A DNA stretch of 64,000 bases from Sutterella sp047777475 (lineage in GTDB: Bacteria > Pseudomonadota > Gammaproteobacteria > Burkholderiales > Burkholderiaceae_F), in assembly GCA_047777475.1 (NCBI GenBank), contig JBKEET010000004.1, forward strand, positions 85,915 through 149,914. The letters run 5' to 3'. A program made the position numbers and the translations under genes. Positions 49,470 to 58,309 of the stretch are shown here, piece by piece; positions within the stretch are counted from its first letter, which is position 1, and the number at the start of each line of letters is the position of its first letter. The notes under the pieces were generated by a model. It did no database searches. It was not told where the DNA came from and saw only the letters and a list, made by a program, of their open reading frames with translations.

Positions 49470-49919
49470 TTACTGTTCGTCAGTGGATTTCTTTTTCTTC
49501 TTGCTGCCCGTCAGGTCGGTGAGCTCGTCGATGTCGACTTCCTTGGTGATGCCCTTGTATTCGGGGCGGTAGTCGATCGGCGCCTGGCAGGTGAACTCGA
49601 GCCAGCCCGTCGTCGGGCGCTTCTCCTCGCGGGAGCCGTCGGTCGTCGAGCCCTGGCCGGGCAGCATGCCCCAGCCCTTGCTATCGCAGAAGCGGCGCGC
49701 CTCTTCGTTGAGATGGTCGGCGAGCTGCGTGGCAGTGCGGTCATAGGTGCCGGTCGCTTCGATGCGCCAGACATTGCCGACGACGTTCGTGATCTTTTCG
49801 CCGCGGCCCACGTAGTCCTCGGGCTCGTTCATCGGTTTCAGGGACTCCAGGTCGAGGGAGTGGCAACCGGAAAGCAGGACAAGCGCCGCTGCGGCGCAGA
49901 GAGTGAGAGTGCGTTTCAT
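49470..49919 (-). CDS. Putative lipoprotein of unknown function
   Basis: From the ATG at 49919 the protein has 149 residues, with a hydrophobic signal and the lipobox VLLSGC (Cys at about residue 19). The mature part contains a YVGRGEKITNVVGNVWRIEATG stretch (about 37-58), two further cysteines (RFCDSKG and FTCQAP) and a lysine-rich tail (GSKKKKKS). I recognise no family. It is likely an envelope protein anchored in the inner or outer membrane. The ribosome site is weak. It is the first chromosomal gene past the BREX locus. Confidence 0.65.
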   Translation of the reverse strand: MKRTLTLCAAAALVLLSGCHSLDLESLKPMNEPEDYVGRGEKITNVVGNVWRIEATGTYDRTATQLADHLNEEARRFCDSKGWGMLPGQGSTTDGSREEKRPTTGWLEFTCQAPIDYRPEYKGITKEVDIDELTDLTGSKKKKKSTDEQ

Positions 49920-50207
49920 AAGGAGCTCAATTAAGCCTCGGGGCGGCAAAGCGCGGCTTTGCCGAAGGAAGTTCTTATTTTAGCCCGAAGCACAGCCTTC
50001 GCCGCGGCCCGAGCGGGAGCTTCCGCGCCGCAGGCCGCGGCTCAGGTTCGGGAATATCGCTTAAATGCTTTGTGACGTGAAAAGTTTTGGGGTTATTGCA
50101 CTGGCAAACCGAAGGTTTCTCGTACACAATGTCGGACGGATCCGCGTCCTCCCCAAGGTGTGCGGACTGTACCCAATGTCAATCAGAATTTCAAGGGACT
50201 TCAGACC

Positions 50208-50983
50208 ATGCGTTTCAATCTCAAGTCTTTCGCCGTTGCGGCGATCATCGCAGGCGCTTTCGCCGCTTCCGCGGCGGCCAATGCGGCCGAATATATGGTC
50301 GGCATCGGCGGCACGTACCGTCCGTTCGAATTCCAGGACGCCAACAAGCAGCTCGTCGGCTTCGACGTCGACCTGATCAAGGCGATCGCCAAGAAGGCGG
50401 GCTTCGAGGTGAAGCTCATCAACACGCCGTGGAGCTCGATTTTCCGTCGCTCGAGAGCGGCGAGCGCGACATCATCATGTCGGGCATCACGATTACGGAA
50501 AAGCGCCGCCAGGCCGTTGACTTCTCGCATCCGTACTTCCTCGCGCACCAGCTGATCCTGACGAGCCAGGGCCTCAAGATTTCCTCGATCCAGGACCTCA
50601 AGGGCAAGAAGATCTCCGTGGTGAGCGCCTCCGCCGGCGACGAGGCCGCCTCGGCCGCCTTCGGCAAGACCTCGCCCGACATCAAGCGCTTCGACAACAC
50701 GCCGCTCGCCCTTGAAGAGCTTGCCAACGGCGGCGTCGACGCGATGATCGGCGACGTGGGCGTGCTGCAGTTCTACATGCGCCAGAACCCCGACAAGCAC
50801 TTCAATTCGTTTGCCGACCCGAGCTTCAAGCAGCAGTACTTCGGCATCGGCGTGCGCAAGGGCAACGTCAAGGTCTTGAACGAGGTCAACAAGGGCCTTG
50901 AGGCCGTCATCGACAGCGGCGAGTACAACGAGATCTACAAGAAGTGGTTCGGCGGCGACGCGCCGAAGCTGCCGCGCGAATAA
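50208..50983 (+). pseudogene. Polar amino acid ABC transporter substrate-binding protein, one frameshift
   Basis: A signal peptide (MRFNLKSFAVAAIIAGAFAA) leads into a family 3 solute-binding protein: VGIGGTYRPFEFQD, LVGFDVDLIKAIAKKAGFEVKL, then NTPWSSIF. The frame breaks at TTTCCG (50441-50446). The protein continues in another frame with SLESGERDIIMSGITITEKRRQAVDF to the stop at 50983. Adding one C after 50445 restores the expected WSSIFPSLESGERD junction. The intact protein would be about 258 residues and would bind a polar amino acid such as glutamine, arginine or histidine. Both halves keep normal codon bias, so the change is recent or a sequencing error. Confidence 0.88.
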
Positions 50984-51152
50984 TCGCAGCGAAGGGCGGG
51001 CGGGGGCGCAGGCTCCCGCTGCCGCTCCGAGATCCGATCGCCGGCCGGGCTGATTGTCCGCACCGGCGATTTTGCTGTACTCTTATGCCCCGGCCGCACC
51101 CGCCGGGCCGGCTGTCCCCCTCTTTACTTCAGTTCTCTTTAGGAAACTCTTC

Positions 51153-51910
51153 ATGAGCGGATTTCACGCCAACCGTGATCATGGAGTACTGGCCGCTGTT
51201 CGTCGACGGCGCCTTCATGACCATAAAAATCACCGTGATCTGCGTGTTCTTGGGCGTCATTCTCGGGACGCTGCTCGGCATGGGCCGCCTCGCCTATGCC
51301 CGCCATGAGCCGCTTAAATCCTTCCTTCACTACTTCGTGCGCTGGCCGGTGGCCGTGTACGTGAGCTTTTTCCGCGGCACGCCGCTCTTCGTGCAGATCT
51401 TCCTCATGTACTTCGCGGTGCTGCCGGTGTTCATCCATCCCGTGGACGGCATCCTCATTTCCGGCCCGCTCGCGCGCGAGATCCGCGGCAACTACGGCGC
51501 CTTCATCGCGGGCGTGCTCGCGATCACGCTCAACGCGGGCGCCTACATCAGCGAGGTCTTCCGCGCGGGCATCCAGTCGCTCGACAAGGGCCAGATGGAA
51601 TCGGCCCGGTCGCTCGGCATGGACCTACTGGCAGGCGATGCGGCACATCATCCTGCCGCAGGCGTTCCGGCGCATGCTGCCGGCGCTCGGCAACAACGCG
51701 ATTTCGATGCTCAAGGACTCCTCGCTCGTGTCGGCCATCGGCCTGGCGGAGCTCGCCTACGCGGCGCGCACCGTGGCCGGCGCCTCGGCGCGCTACTGGG
51801 AGCCGTATCTCACGATTTCCCTGGTCTACTGGGGCATGACCTGCCTGCTTGCCTACGGCATCCGCCGCCTTGAAGGGCATCTCGGCAAGGGCGACCAAAC
51901 GAGGAGCTGA
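51153..51910 (+). pseudogene. Amino acid ABC transporter permease, two frameshifts
   Basis: The best ribosome site (AGGAAA) precedes the ATG at 51153, which starts MSGFHAN. One extra C at 51173-51174 then throws it out of frame with the real sequence VIMEYWPLFVDGAFMTIKIT. The body runs through several membrane segments, with the FFRGTPLFVQIFLMYF block, to ESARSLGM. An extra G at 51621-51622 moves the rest (TYWQAMRHIILPQAFRRMLPALGN, then to GDQTRS) into a third frame. With both bases removed the gene encodes a complete HisM/GlnP-type permease of about 251 residues, including the EAA-loop sequence that contacts the ATPase. Confidence 0.86.
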
Positions 51911-51912
51911 GC

Positions 51913-52658
51913 ATGAGCGAGAACGTCAAGCCAATCATCCGCATCCGGAACCTGAAGAAAGCCTTCGGCGACAACGTTGTGCTCCACGACATCAGCCTTG
52001 ATGTGATGCCGGGCGAGAAGGTCGTCGTGATCGGTCCCTCGGGCTCGGGCAAGTCGACGATGCTGCGGGTGCATCAACGCGCTCGAGGAGGTGACCTCGG
52101 GAAAGATCTTCTTCGAGGACACCGAAATCACCGACCCGCACGTCAACCTCAACAAGGTGCGCCGCCATCTCGGCATGGTGTTCCAGCGCTTCAACCTCTG
52201 GCCGCACAAGACGGTGCTCGAGAACGTCGTGCTCTCGCAGTGCACCGTGCTCGGCCGCTCGCCGGGCGAGGCGAAGGAAAAGGCCTTCGGCGAGCTCGCC
52301 AAGGTCGGCATGCTCGAGAAGGCCGACGCCTATCCGGCGAGCCTCTCGGGCGGCCAGCAGCAGCGCGTGGCGATTGCCCGCGCCCTGGCGATGGATCCCT
52401 CGGTGATGCTCTTTGACGAGCCCACCTCGGCGCTTGATCCGGAGCTCGTGGGCGAGGTGCTCGCCGTGATGACGCGTCTCGCCGAAAGCGGCATGACGAT
52501 GATCGTCGTCACGCACGAGATGGGCTTCGCCCGCCGAGGTGGCCGACCGCGTCGTCTTCATGGACGGCGGCTACATCGTCGAAGAGGGCGCTCCCGAAGA
52601 CGTGCTCGTCCATCCGAAGGAAGAGCGCACGCGCACGTTCTTAAAGCGCGTGCTCTGA
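51913..52658 (+). pseudogene. Amino acid ABC transporter ATP-binding protein, two frameshifts
   Basis: It starts two bases after the permease stop. Walker A (GPSGSGKST) is in the first frame. An extra G in the GGG at 52067-52069 shifts the frame, and the protein continues as CINALEEVTSGKIFFED. It runs through the Q-loop (GMVFQRFNLWPHKTVLENV), the signature LSGGQQQRVAIARAL, Walker B (VMLFDEPTSALDPELVG) and the His switch (VVTHEMGFAR). A second extra C at 52534-52535 shifts it again before EVADRVVFMDGGYIVEEG and the stop at 52658. The corrected protein would have about 247 residues, close to GlnQ/HisP. With its two frameshifted neighbours it makes a three-gene importer that cannot be translated as read. 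Confidence 0.88.
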
Positions 52659-52716
52659 AAAAGCCAAAGCGGCTATAAGGAATGCGCCGGCGGCGCGCCG
52701 GGGCCCTGCTTGCGGG

Positions 52717-52742
52717 ACCGGCGGACCGCCGGCTTTCCTTTT
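52717..52742 (+). terminator. Weak terminator after the ABC transporter
   Basis: CCGGC-ggacc-GCCGG followed by CTTTCCTTTT. The stem is short and the T run is interrupted. Confidence 0.4.
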
Positions 52743-52842
52743 GGCGTTTCGCCGCTCCCGAACGCCGGTTCTGGGAGAAAACCCTGACGGTTTAAGTTTT
52801 ACTTAAAGCGCGTGAAGAACTTCCCTTCGGTTTGGTTTTCGC

Positions 52843-52860
52843 ATTTGACAAGTGTCAAAT
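52843..52860. promoter_or_regulatory. Perfect 18-bp palindrome upstream of flavocytochrome gene
   Basis: ATTTGACA-AG-TGTCAAAT is a perfect inverted repeat 85 bp before the flavocytochrome ATG. It contains a -35-like TTGACA. It is a candidate operator. A T-N11-A LysR-type match can be drawn on it, but the link to the LysR gene downstream is only inference. Confidence 0.5.
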
Positions 52861-52944
52861 TTCGGGGACACCCCGAGTCTAGATTCTCCTTTCAGAGCGC
52901 GGCCGACCCTTTGATGCGCCGCGTGCGTCTACAGGAGAAACACC

Positions 52945-54738
52945 ATGAAACCCCATACCGCAGGCATGCTTCTGAGCGCCATGCTCGCTGCCTTTGCCGT
53001 CGGCGGCAACGCTTACGCCGGCCAGGCCCTCGCCGATTTCCACGCCAAGGCGGGCGGCTGCGTTTCCTGCCACGGCACCAATAATGTGACGCCGAAGGAC
53101 GTACCCGACGACGAGCGTGCGGTGAACGCCAAGTGCACGGGCTGCCACGGCGGCTACAAGGACCGCAAGCCCACGGGCACCGCGATCGACCCGCATCATT
53201 CGCACCTCGGCGAGATCAACTGCACGGTGTGCCACACCGCGCACGCCGAGCCGAAGCTCATCTGCAACGACTGCCACTCGTTTGAAAACAAGATGCCGTT
53301 CTCCGGCACGGGCGTGAAGAATGCCGCGAAGCCGCTGCCCGACCGGGCCGCGATCGACGCGGTCGCCGCCGGCCCCGCGCGCGAGAGCGTTGACGTCGTC
53401 GTGGTGGGCGCCGGCAGCACGGGCTTCAACGCCGCGATTGCCGCCAAGCGCGCCGGTGCGAGCGTGCTCCTCCTTGAAAAGCACAGCTACTCGGGCGGCA
53501 ACTCGATGCTCGCCGCGGGCGGCTACAACGCCGTCGGCACGCCGCAGCAGAAGGCCAAGGGCATCAACGACTCGGTCGAGGCCTACGTCGAAGACACCAT
53601 GAAGGGCGGCCGCGGCAAGAACGACCGCGCCCTCGTCGAGATCCTCGCCAAGGAAAGCGCCTCGGGCGTCAAGTGGCTTGAGGACATGGGCGCCGACCTT
53701 TCGGATGTGAAGCGCTCGGGCGGCGCCCGCGTCGACCGCACGCACCGTCCCTCGGGCGGCGAGACCGTGGGTCCGCACATCATTAAGGTGCTGCGCGCCC
53801 AGGCCGCCAAGGACGGCGTCGCGGAGCGCCTCAACAGCGATGTGCTGAAGCTCCTTTGGGACAAGGACCACCGCATCTCGGGCGTCGTTGTCTTCGGCAA
53901 GCACTCGGGCCTCTACAAGGTTGACGCCAAGGCGGTCGTGCTCGCCACGGGCGGCTACGGCCAGAACAAGGAAATGGTGGCTTTCTACCGCCCGACCTTC
54001 AAGGGCATGACGAGCTCGAACAACGTCACGAGCACGGGCGACGGCATCAAGATGGCGCTTGAGTCCGGCGCGAGCATGACTGACATCGACTGGGTCCAGG
54101 CCCATCCGACGGTCGGTGTCGGCAGCCGCATCCTCATCAGCGAGACGGTGCGCGGCGTCGGCGCCATCATGGTGAACGAGAAGGGCGCGCGCTTTGTGAA
54201 TGAACTCACGACCCGCGACCGCGCGAGCGATGCGATCCTGCACCAGCCCGGCCGCCACGCCTTCCTGGTCTTCGACAGCGACCTCTACAACAAGGCCAAG
54301 ATGGTGCGCGGCTACGACCACCTCGGCATGCTGAAGAAGGCCGACACCGTCGAAGGACTTGCCAAGGCAACCGGCATGGACCCGAAGGTGCTCGAAAAGA
54401 CCGTGAGCGACTACAACAAGTACCGCGAGGCGGGCAAGGACGAGGCTTTCGGCCGTCCGAACATGCCGCTTGCCGTGGCCAAGGCGCCGTTCTATGCGGT
54501 TGAAGTGGCCCCCGGCATCCACCACACCATGGGCGGCGTCGCCATTGACACCGAAAGCGAAGTGCTCGACATCCAGAGCCGTCCGATGCCCGGCCTCTAT
54601 GCGGCCGGCGAAGTGACGGGCGGCGTGCACGGCTTCAACCGCCTTGGCGGCAACGCCGTGGCCGACACGGTGGTCTTCGGCCGCCGCGCGGGCGAGCATG
54701 CCGCGGCCTATGCGCTGAAGGCCAAAGAGAGCAAGTAA
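52945..54738 (+). CDS. Periplasmic tetrahaem flavocytochrome c (fumarate reductase type)
   Basis: This 597-residue protein has a signal peptide (to about residue 25) and four haem sites, CVSCH, CTGCH, CTVCH and CNDCH (about residues 39-110). An FAD domain starts VDVVVVGAGSTGFNAA (about residue 150). The active-site landmarks of the Shewanella fumarate reductase Fcc3 are present: QAHPT, SETVRG, the acid-base Arg in NELTTRDRAS, HHTMGG and GFNRLGGNA. It would reduce fumarate, or a related enoate, in the periplasm using electrons from a quinol-oxidising cytochrome. Paralogues act on urocanate or cinnamates, but the Fcc3-like His in QAHPT favours fumarate. The LysR gene follows on the same strand. 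Confidence 0.92.
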   Translation: MKPHTAGMLLSAMLAAFAVGGNAYAGQALADFHAKAGGCVSCHGTNNVTPKDVPDDERAVNAKCTGCHGGYKDRKPTGTAIDPHHSHLGEINCTVCHTAHAEPKLICNDCHSFENKMPFSGTGVKNAAKPLPDRAAIDAVAAGPARESVDVVVVGAGSTGFNAAIAAKRAGASVLLLEKHSYSGGNSMLAAGGYNAVGTPQQKAKGINDSVEAYVEDTMKGGRGKNDRALVEILAKESASGVKWLEDMGADLSDVKRSGGARVDRTHRPSGGETVGPHIIKVLRAQAAKDGVAERLNSDVLKLLWDKDHRISGVVVFGKHSGLYKVDAKAVVLATGGYGQNKEMVAFYRPTFKGMTSSNNVTSTGDGIKMALESGASMTDIDWVQAHPTVGVGSRILISETVRGVGAIMVNEKGARFVNELTTRDRASDAILHQPGRHAFLVFDSDLYNKAKMVRGYDHLGMLKKADTVEGLAKATGMDPKVLEKTVSDYNKYREAGKDEAFGRPNMPLAVAKAPFYAVEVAPGIHHTMGGVAIDTESEVLDIQSRPMPGLYAAGEVTGGVHGFNRLGGNAVADTVVFGRRAGEHAAAYALKAKESK

Positions 54739-54786
54739 GCGCTTTCCTCTCCCGGATCCCCGGCACTCTCCTGCGCCGGTGACAAG

Positions 54787-54828
54787 GCTTCGCCCCGAAG
54801 GACCCGATGCGGCCCTCCGGGGCGAAGC
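54787..54828. repeat. Long inverted repeat between flavocytochrome and lysR genes
   Basis: GCTTCGCCCCG-aAGG and CCT-c-CGGGGCGAAGC are near-perfect arms about 12 bases apart. No T run follows, so it is not a standard terminator; it may protect the 3' end of the flavocytochrome mRNA or act as a leader hairpin for the LysR gene. Confidence 0.5.
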
Positions 54829-54872
54829 TGTATGATCGAAGGCGTCCGTACCACTTGCGAGAGCCATTTCCC

Positions 54873-55766
54873 ATGAAGATCACGCTGCGGCAGCTCGAGA
54901 TTTTCTCGAGCCTTTACGATACGCATCGGGTGTCGCTCACCGCCGCCCGCTGCCACCTGTCGGCGAGCGCCGTGAGCCAGTCGCTGCGCGAGCTCGAGGG
55001 CGCGCTCAACGCGCAGCTCTTCGTGCGCGGGAGCAACGGGCTGCGGCCGACGCCCGCGGCGCTGACGCTCCTGCCGTATGCCTCGCTCCTCGTCAAGAAA
55101 ACCGCCGAGGTGGAGTCGCTTTTCCGAGACGTGCAGGAGGGCAGGGCGGGCACGCTCTCGGTCGGCGCCAACCGCCGCATGGGCATTTACGTGCTCTCGC
55201 GCCGCCTCATGGACATGAAGCGCCGGCTCCCTTCGGTCGAAATCAGCCTCACGGTCGATGACAACAGCGTGATCGAGGAGGCCGTGCGCAACCAGAAGCT
55301 CGACGTGGGCTTCGTGAGCGGCCGGCCTGCGGGTGCCGAGTTCGAGGGCTTCCCGTGCTTCGAGGACCGCATGGCCGTGGTCGTGGGCCTCGGCAGCGCG
55401 CTGATGTCGCCCTACGTCACGCCGCAGGAAATCGCCGAGGCGAACTGGGTTCTCGAAAAAGAGCAGAGCGTGGACCGCACGGTCGAGCGCTACCTCGCCT
55501 CCCGCGGCATCCGCATGCAGAGCGTCACCGTCATGGACACCATGGGCGCCGTCAAGCGCGCGGTGGGCACGGGCTACGGCGCCGCGGTGCTCCCGTACCT
55601 CTCGGTGCGGGAAGAAATCGGCCGCGGCGACCTGGTCGAGATCATGAAGCCCGACGCCGCGCACCGGCCCGCCTCGCAGCAGGTCTGGGCCTTCTGGCGC
55701 CGGGGCGCCGACCCCGCGCTGCGGAGCGTCTTCTTCGACATGTGCGGCATCGAGCCGCTCGAGTGA
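54873..55766 (+). CDS. LysR-family transcriptional regulator
   Basis: This 297-residue regulator has an N-terminal winged helix-turn-helix (LRQLEIFSSLYDTHRVSLTAARCHLSASAVSQSLRELE, about residues 5-42) and a LysR substrate-binding domain that detects a small ligand. The length is standard. It lies on the same strand as the flavocytochrome gene, 134 bp downstream, not divergent as most LysR genes are, so it could be co-transcribed with the enzyme it regulates. The ligand would plausibly be the flavocytochrome substrate, by analogy with other respiratory flavin reductases. The ribosome site is weak. Confidence 0.9.
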   Translation: MKITLRQLEIFSSLYDTHRVSLTAARCHLSASAVSQSLRELEGALNAQLFVRGSNGLRPTPAALTLLPYASLLVKKTAEVESLFRDVQEGRAGTLSVGANRRMGIYVLSRRLMDMKRRLPSVEISLTVDDNSVIEEAVRNQKLDVGFVSGRPAGAEFEGFPCFEDRMAVVVGLGSALMSPYVTPQEIAEANWVLEKEQSVDRTVERYLASRGIRMQSVTVMDTMGAVKRAVGTGYGAAVLPYLSVREEIGRGDLVEIMKPDAAHRPASQQVWAFWRRGADPALRSVFFDMCGIEPLE

Positions 55767-55780
55767 TCCGAAATACAACG

Positions 55781-55817
55781 GAAAACGCCTGAAGAGCATT
55801 CTCTTTCAGGCGTTTTC
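55781..55817. terminator. Strong terminator after lysR gene
   Basis: GAAAACGCCTGAA and TTTCAGGCGTTTTC form a long near-perfect stem with A-rich and T-rich flanks, usable from either side. It isolates the ccm operon from upstream transcription. Confidence 0.88.
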
Positions 55818-55975
55818 ACTGTTAAGGCGCTTCTTTGCGCCGCCGCCCTGCGCGTTTTCCTGTAAGCCAATCTTAATAAGGGGCCAATAAACTCCATGCC
55901 GAATCTCGGGCATCTTTCCCCCTCAGCGAGGAAAGCGCCCGCCGCCCCTTTTGACCCCTCGGGATCCATCGATAC

Positions 55976-56683
55976 ATGCCAGAACCTCTTCTTGAGCTGA
56001 AGGACATAGCCTGCGAACGCGGGGAACGCATCCTCTACCGAGGCCTGTCGTTTGCCGTGCGCCCGGGCGAGCTCGTGCGCATCGCCGGCTCGAACGGCGC
56101 GGGCAAGACGACGCTCCTGCGCATCGCCGCCGGCCTTATGAGGCCGACCGAGGGCGACGTGCTCTGGCGCGGCGTGCCCGTGCGCAAGGCCGCCCAGGAC
56201 TACTGGAAGGAGCTCTGCTACATCGGCCACCGCAACGGCGTCAAGGACGACCTTTCGGCGCTCGAGAACGTCATGATCAGCGCGGAAGTCGCTTCGCGCG
56301 GCACCACGCGCGAAGCGGCCGAAAAGGCGCTCGAGGCCGTGGGGCTTGCCGGCTTTTTCGACGCGCCCGCGGGCCATCTCTCGCAGGGCCAGCGCCGCCG
56401 CGTCGCGCTCGCGAGGCTCTGGCTCTCGCAGGACGTCACGCTCTGGGCGCTCGACGAGCCCTTCACGGCGCTTGACGTCAAGGGCGTCGCGCGGCTTGCC
56501 GCGCTCGTTGCCGAGCACGTCCGCGCGGGCGGCGCGGTGATGCTCGTCACGCATCAGGAAGTCGACGTCCCGGGCGTCGCGCCCGTGCTCCTCGAGCCCG
56601 AGAAATGGGCCCCGCGGCGCCGCAGCGCCGTCGAGACGGCGCTCGCCGACGAGGCCGCCGCCGAAGAAGGCAAGGCGCCTTAA
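55976..56683 (+). CDS. ccmA: CcmA, haem exporter ATPase for cytochrome c maturation
   Basis: This 235-residue ABC ATPase has Walker A in AGSNGAGKTTLLRIAAG, signature LSQGQRRRVALARL (the Ccm-type LSxGQ), Walker B in LWALDEPFTALDVKG and the switch His in VTHQE. The tail is longer than in E. coli CcmA and ends in an acidic stretch. With CcmB it uses ATP to release haem-loaded CcmE. It is the first gene of an operon that runs ccmABCDEFGHI without interruption. Confidence 0.95.
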   Translation: MPEPLLELKDIACERGERILYRGLSFAVRPGELVRIAGSNGAGKTTLLRIAAGLMRPTEGDVLWRGVPVRKAAQDYWKELCYIGHRNGVKDDLSALENVMISAEVASRGTTREAAEKALEAVGLAGFFDAPAGHLSQGQRRRVALARLWLSQDVTLWALDEPFTALDVKGVARLAALVAEHVRAGGAVMLVTHQEVDVPGVAPVLLEPEKWAPRRRSAVETALADEAAAEEGKAP

Positions 56684-56701
56684 GGAGGGGAGGCAGACAC
56701 C

Positions 56702-57370
56702 ATGAAAAAGCTTTTCCTCACGATCCTCCGGCGCGACATGATGCTCGCGCTGCGGCGCAAGTCCGGCCTCGTCCAGGTCATCTTTTTCTTTGCCATGGTC
56801 GTCACGCTCGTGCCGCTCGGCGTGGGCGCCGACGCGGACATCCTGCGCTCGATCGCGCCGGGCGTCGTCTGGGTGGCGGCGCTGCTCGCGGCGCTGCTGT
56901 CGCTGCCGCGCATCTTCGCCGCCGACTTCGCCGACGGCACGCTCGAGCAGATGCTCATCGCCGCCGAGCCGCTTCCCGTGATCGTCGTTGCCAAGGTGAT
57001 CGCGCACTGGCTCGTCACGGGCCTGCCCATCACCGTTTTCTCCGCCGTCTTCGCCGTCATGTTCGACCTGCCGGGCGAAGAGGCCGCGGTGATGCTGCTG
57101 AGCCTGCTGCTCGGCACGCCCGTGCTCTCCTTCGTCGGCGCGATCGGTGCCGCGCTCACGCTCGGGCTGCGCTCGGGCGGCGTGCTCACGAGCCTGCTTG
57201 TGCTGCCGCTTTACATCCCCGTCCTTATTTTCGGCGCCGGCGCCAGCGAAGCCGTGGCCGTCTCGATGAGCCCGAACGCCCACTTCATGATCGTGGGCGG
57301 CCTGCTTTTGCTGTCGGCCGCGCTCTCGCCCGCCGCCATTGCGGCGTCGCTGCGCATCTCGGAAAACTGA
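56702..57370 (+). CDS. ccmB: CcmB, haem exporter permease
   Basis: This 222-residue integral membrane protein has six predicted membrane segments. CcmB family blocks include LRRDMMLALRRKSG at the start, FAADFADGTLEQMLIA before the second segment, and PLYIPVLIFGAGA near the end. It forms the membrane part of CcmAB. It lies 18 bp after ccmA with a GGAGGGG ribosome site. Confidence 0.95.
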   Translation: MKKLFLTILRRDMMLALRRKSGLVQVIFFFAMVVTLVPLGVGADADILRSIAPGVVWVAALLAALLSLPRIFAADFADGTLEQMLIAAEPLPVIVVAKVIAHWLVTGLPITVFSAVFAVMFDLPGEEAAVMLLSLLLGTPVLSFVGAIGAALTLGLRSGGVLTSLLVLPLYIPVLIFGAGASEAVAVSMSPNAHFMIVGGLLLLSAALSPAAIAASLRISEN

Positions 57371-57398
57371 TTCGCCATTCGTTCTCGGAGCTTTTGCA

Positions 57399-58124
57399 AT
57401 GAACCTTTCTGATCCTCAGACCTTTTACCGCACCGCGGGCAAGGTGATCCCGTGGCTCATGGGAGCGGCGCTCTTGCTCTTCGCCGTCGGGTTCTACATG
57501 GCGTTTTTCGTCTGCCCGATCGATGCGCGCCAGGGCAACTCCTACCGCATCCTGTTCATTCACGTCTCCGCGGCGTGGCTCTCGATGACGCTTTATGTGC
57601 TGATGGCGGTGTGCAGCCTCGTCGGCCTTATCAGGAACTCGCGCATCAGCTTCATGCTCGCGCAGGCGATGGCCCCGACGGGCGCGCTGATGGCGTTCCT
57701 CACGCTCTTCTGCGGTGCCTTTTGGGGCCGCCCGACCTGGGGCGCCTACTGGGTCTGGGACGCGCGCCTCACCTCGGAGCTGATCCTCTTCTTCCTTTAC
57801 CTCGGCTTCATCGCGCTGCACAACGCGATCGACGACAAGGCGAGGGCCGACCGCGCCGCGAGCGTGATCAGCATCGTCGGCGTCATCAACGTGCCGATCA
57901 TCTACTTCTCGGTGCGCTGGTGGAACACGCTCCATCAGGGCGCCTCGATCTCCGTCAAGGGCGCGTCCCTGGCGCCGATCATGCTCTACACGCTCCTTGT
58001 CATGCTCTGCGCTGGCACGTGCTACGGCGCCGGCGCCGTCCTGGCGCGCATGCGCTCGATCATCCTTGAACGCGACCGCCGCGAGGAGTGGGCTCTTCGC
58101 GCCGCTCTGGAGGGAAAACTGTGA
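57399..58124 (+). CDS. ccmC: CcmC, haem-handling protein
   Basis: The ATG at 57399 gives 241 residues with six membrane segments. The WWD-type haem-binding motif WGAYWVWDARLTSELILF is intact, with flanking His residues in ILFIHVSAAW and WWNTLHQGASIS. CcmC delivers haem to CcmE in the periplasm. Its stop codon overlaps the GTG start of ccmD. Confidence 0.96.
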   Translation: MNLSDPQTFYRTAGKVIPWLMGAALLLFAVGFYMAFFVCPIDARQGNSYRILFIHVSAAWLSMTLYVLMAVCSLVGLIRNSRISFMLAQAMAPTGALMAFLTLFCGAFWGRPTWGAYWVWDARLTSELILFFLYLGFIALHNAIDDKARADRAASVISIVGVINVPIIYFSVRWWNTLHQGASISVKGASLAPIMLYTLLVMLCAGTCYGAGAVLARMRSIILERDRREEWALRAALEGKL

Positions 58125-58306
58125 TTTGGGAATCTTTTATGGAATTTCTGCAGATGAACGGCCACGGCTATTACGTCTGGTCCGCTTATCTCGCGGTCGT
58201 CATCGGCATTGCCGCCGAAATTTTCTCTCTGCGCTCGCGCCGCAACCGCATCTGCACGCGGCTCATGCGCGAGGCGAGAGCGGTCAAGTCTTCCCTGGAG
58301 ATGTAA
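58121..58306 (+). CDS. ccmD: CcmD, small membrane adaptor of haem exporter
   Basis: The GTG at 58121 overlaps the ccmC stop (GTGA) and has GGAGGG six bases upstream, giving 61 residues; an ATG at 58139 is a possible shorter start. FLQMNGHGYYVWSAYLAVV is the typical CcmD entry into its single membrane segment, followed by a basic tail (RSRRNRICTRLMREA). CcmD helps release haem-loaded CcmE from CcmABC. Its small size and GTG start make it easy to miss. Confidence 0.85.
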   Translation: MIWESFMEFLQMNGHGYYVWSAYLAVVIGIAAEIFSLRSRRNRICTRLMREARAVKSSLEM

Positions 58307-58309
58307 GCC

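Noticed and set aside
54787..54828. Terminator after the flavocytochrome gene
   Set aside because: The hairpin is strong but has no T run on either strand.
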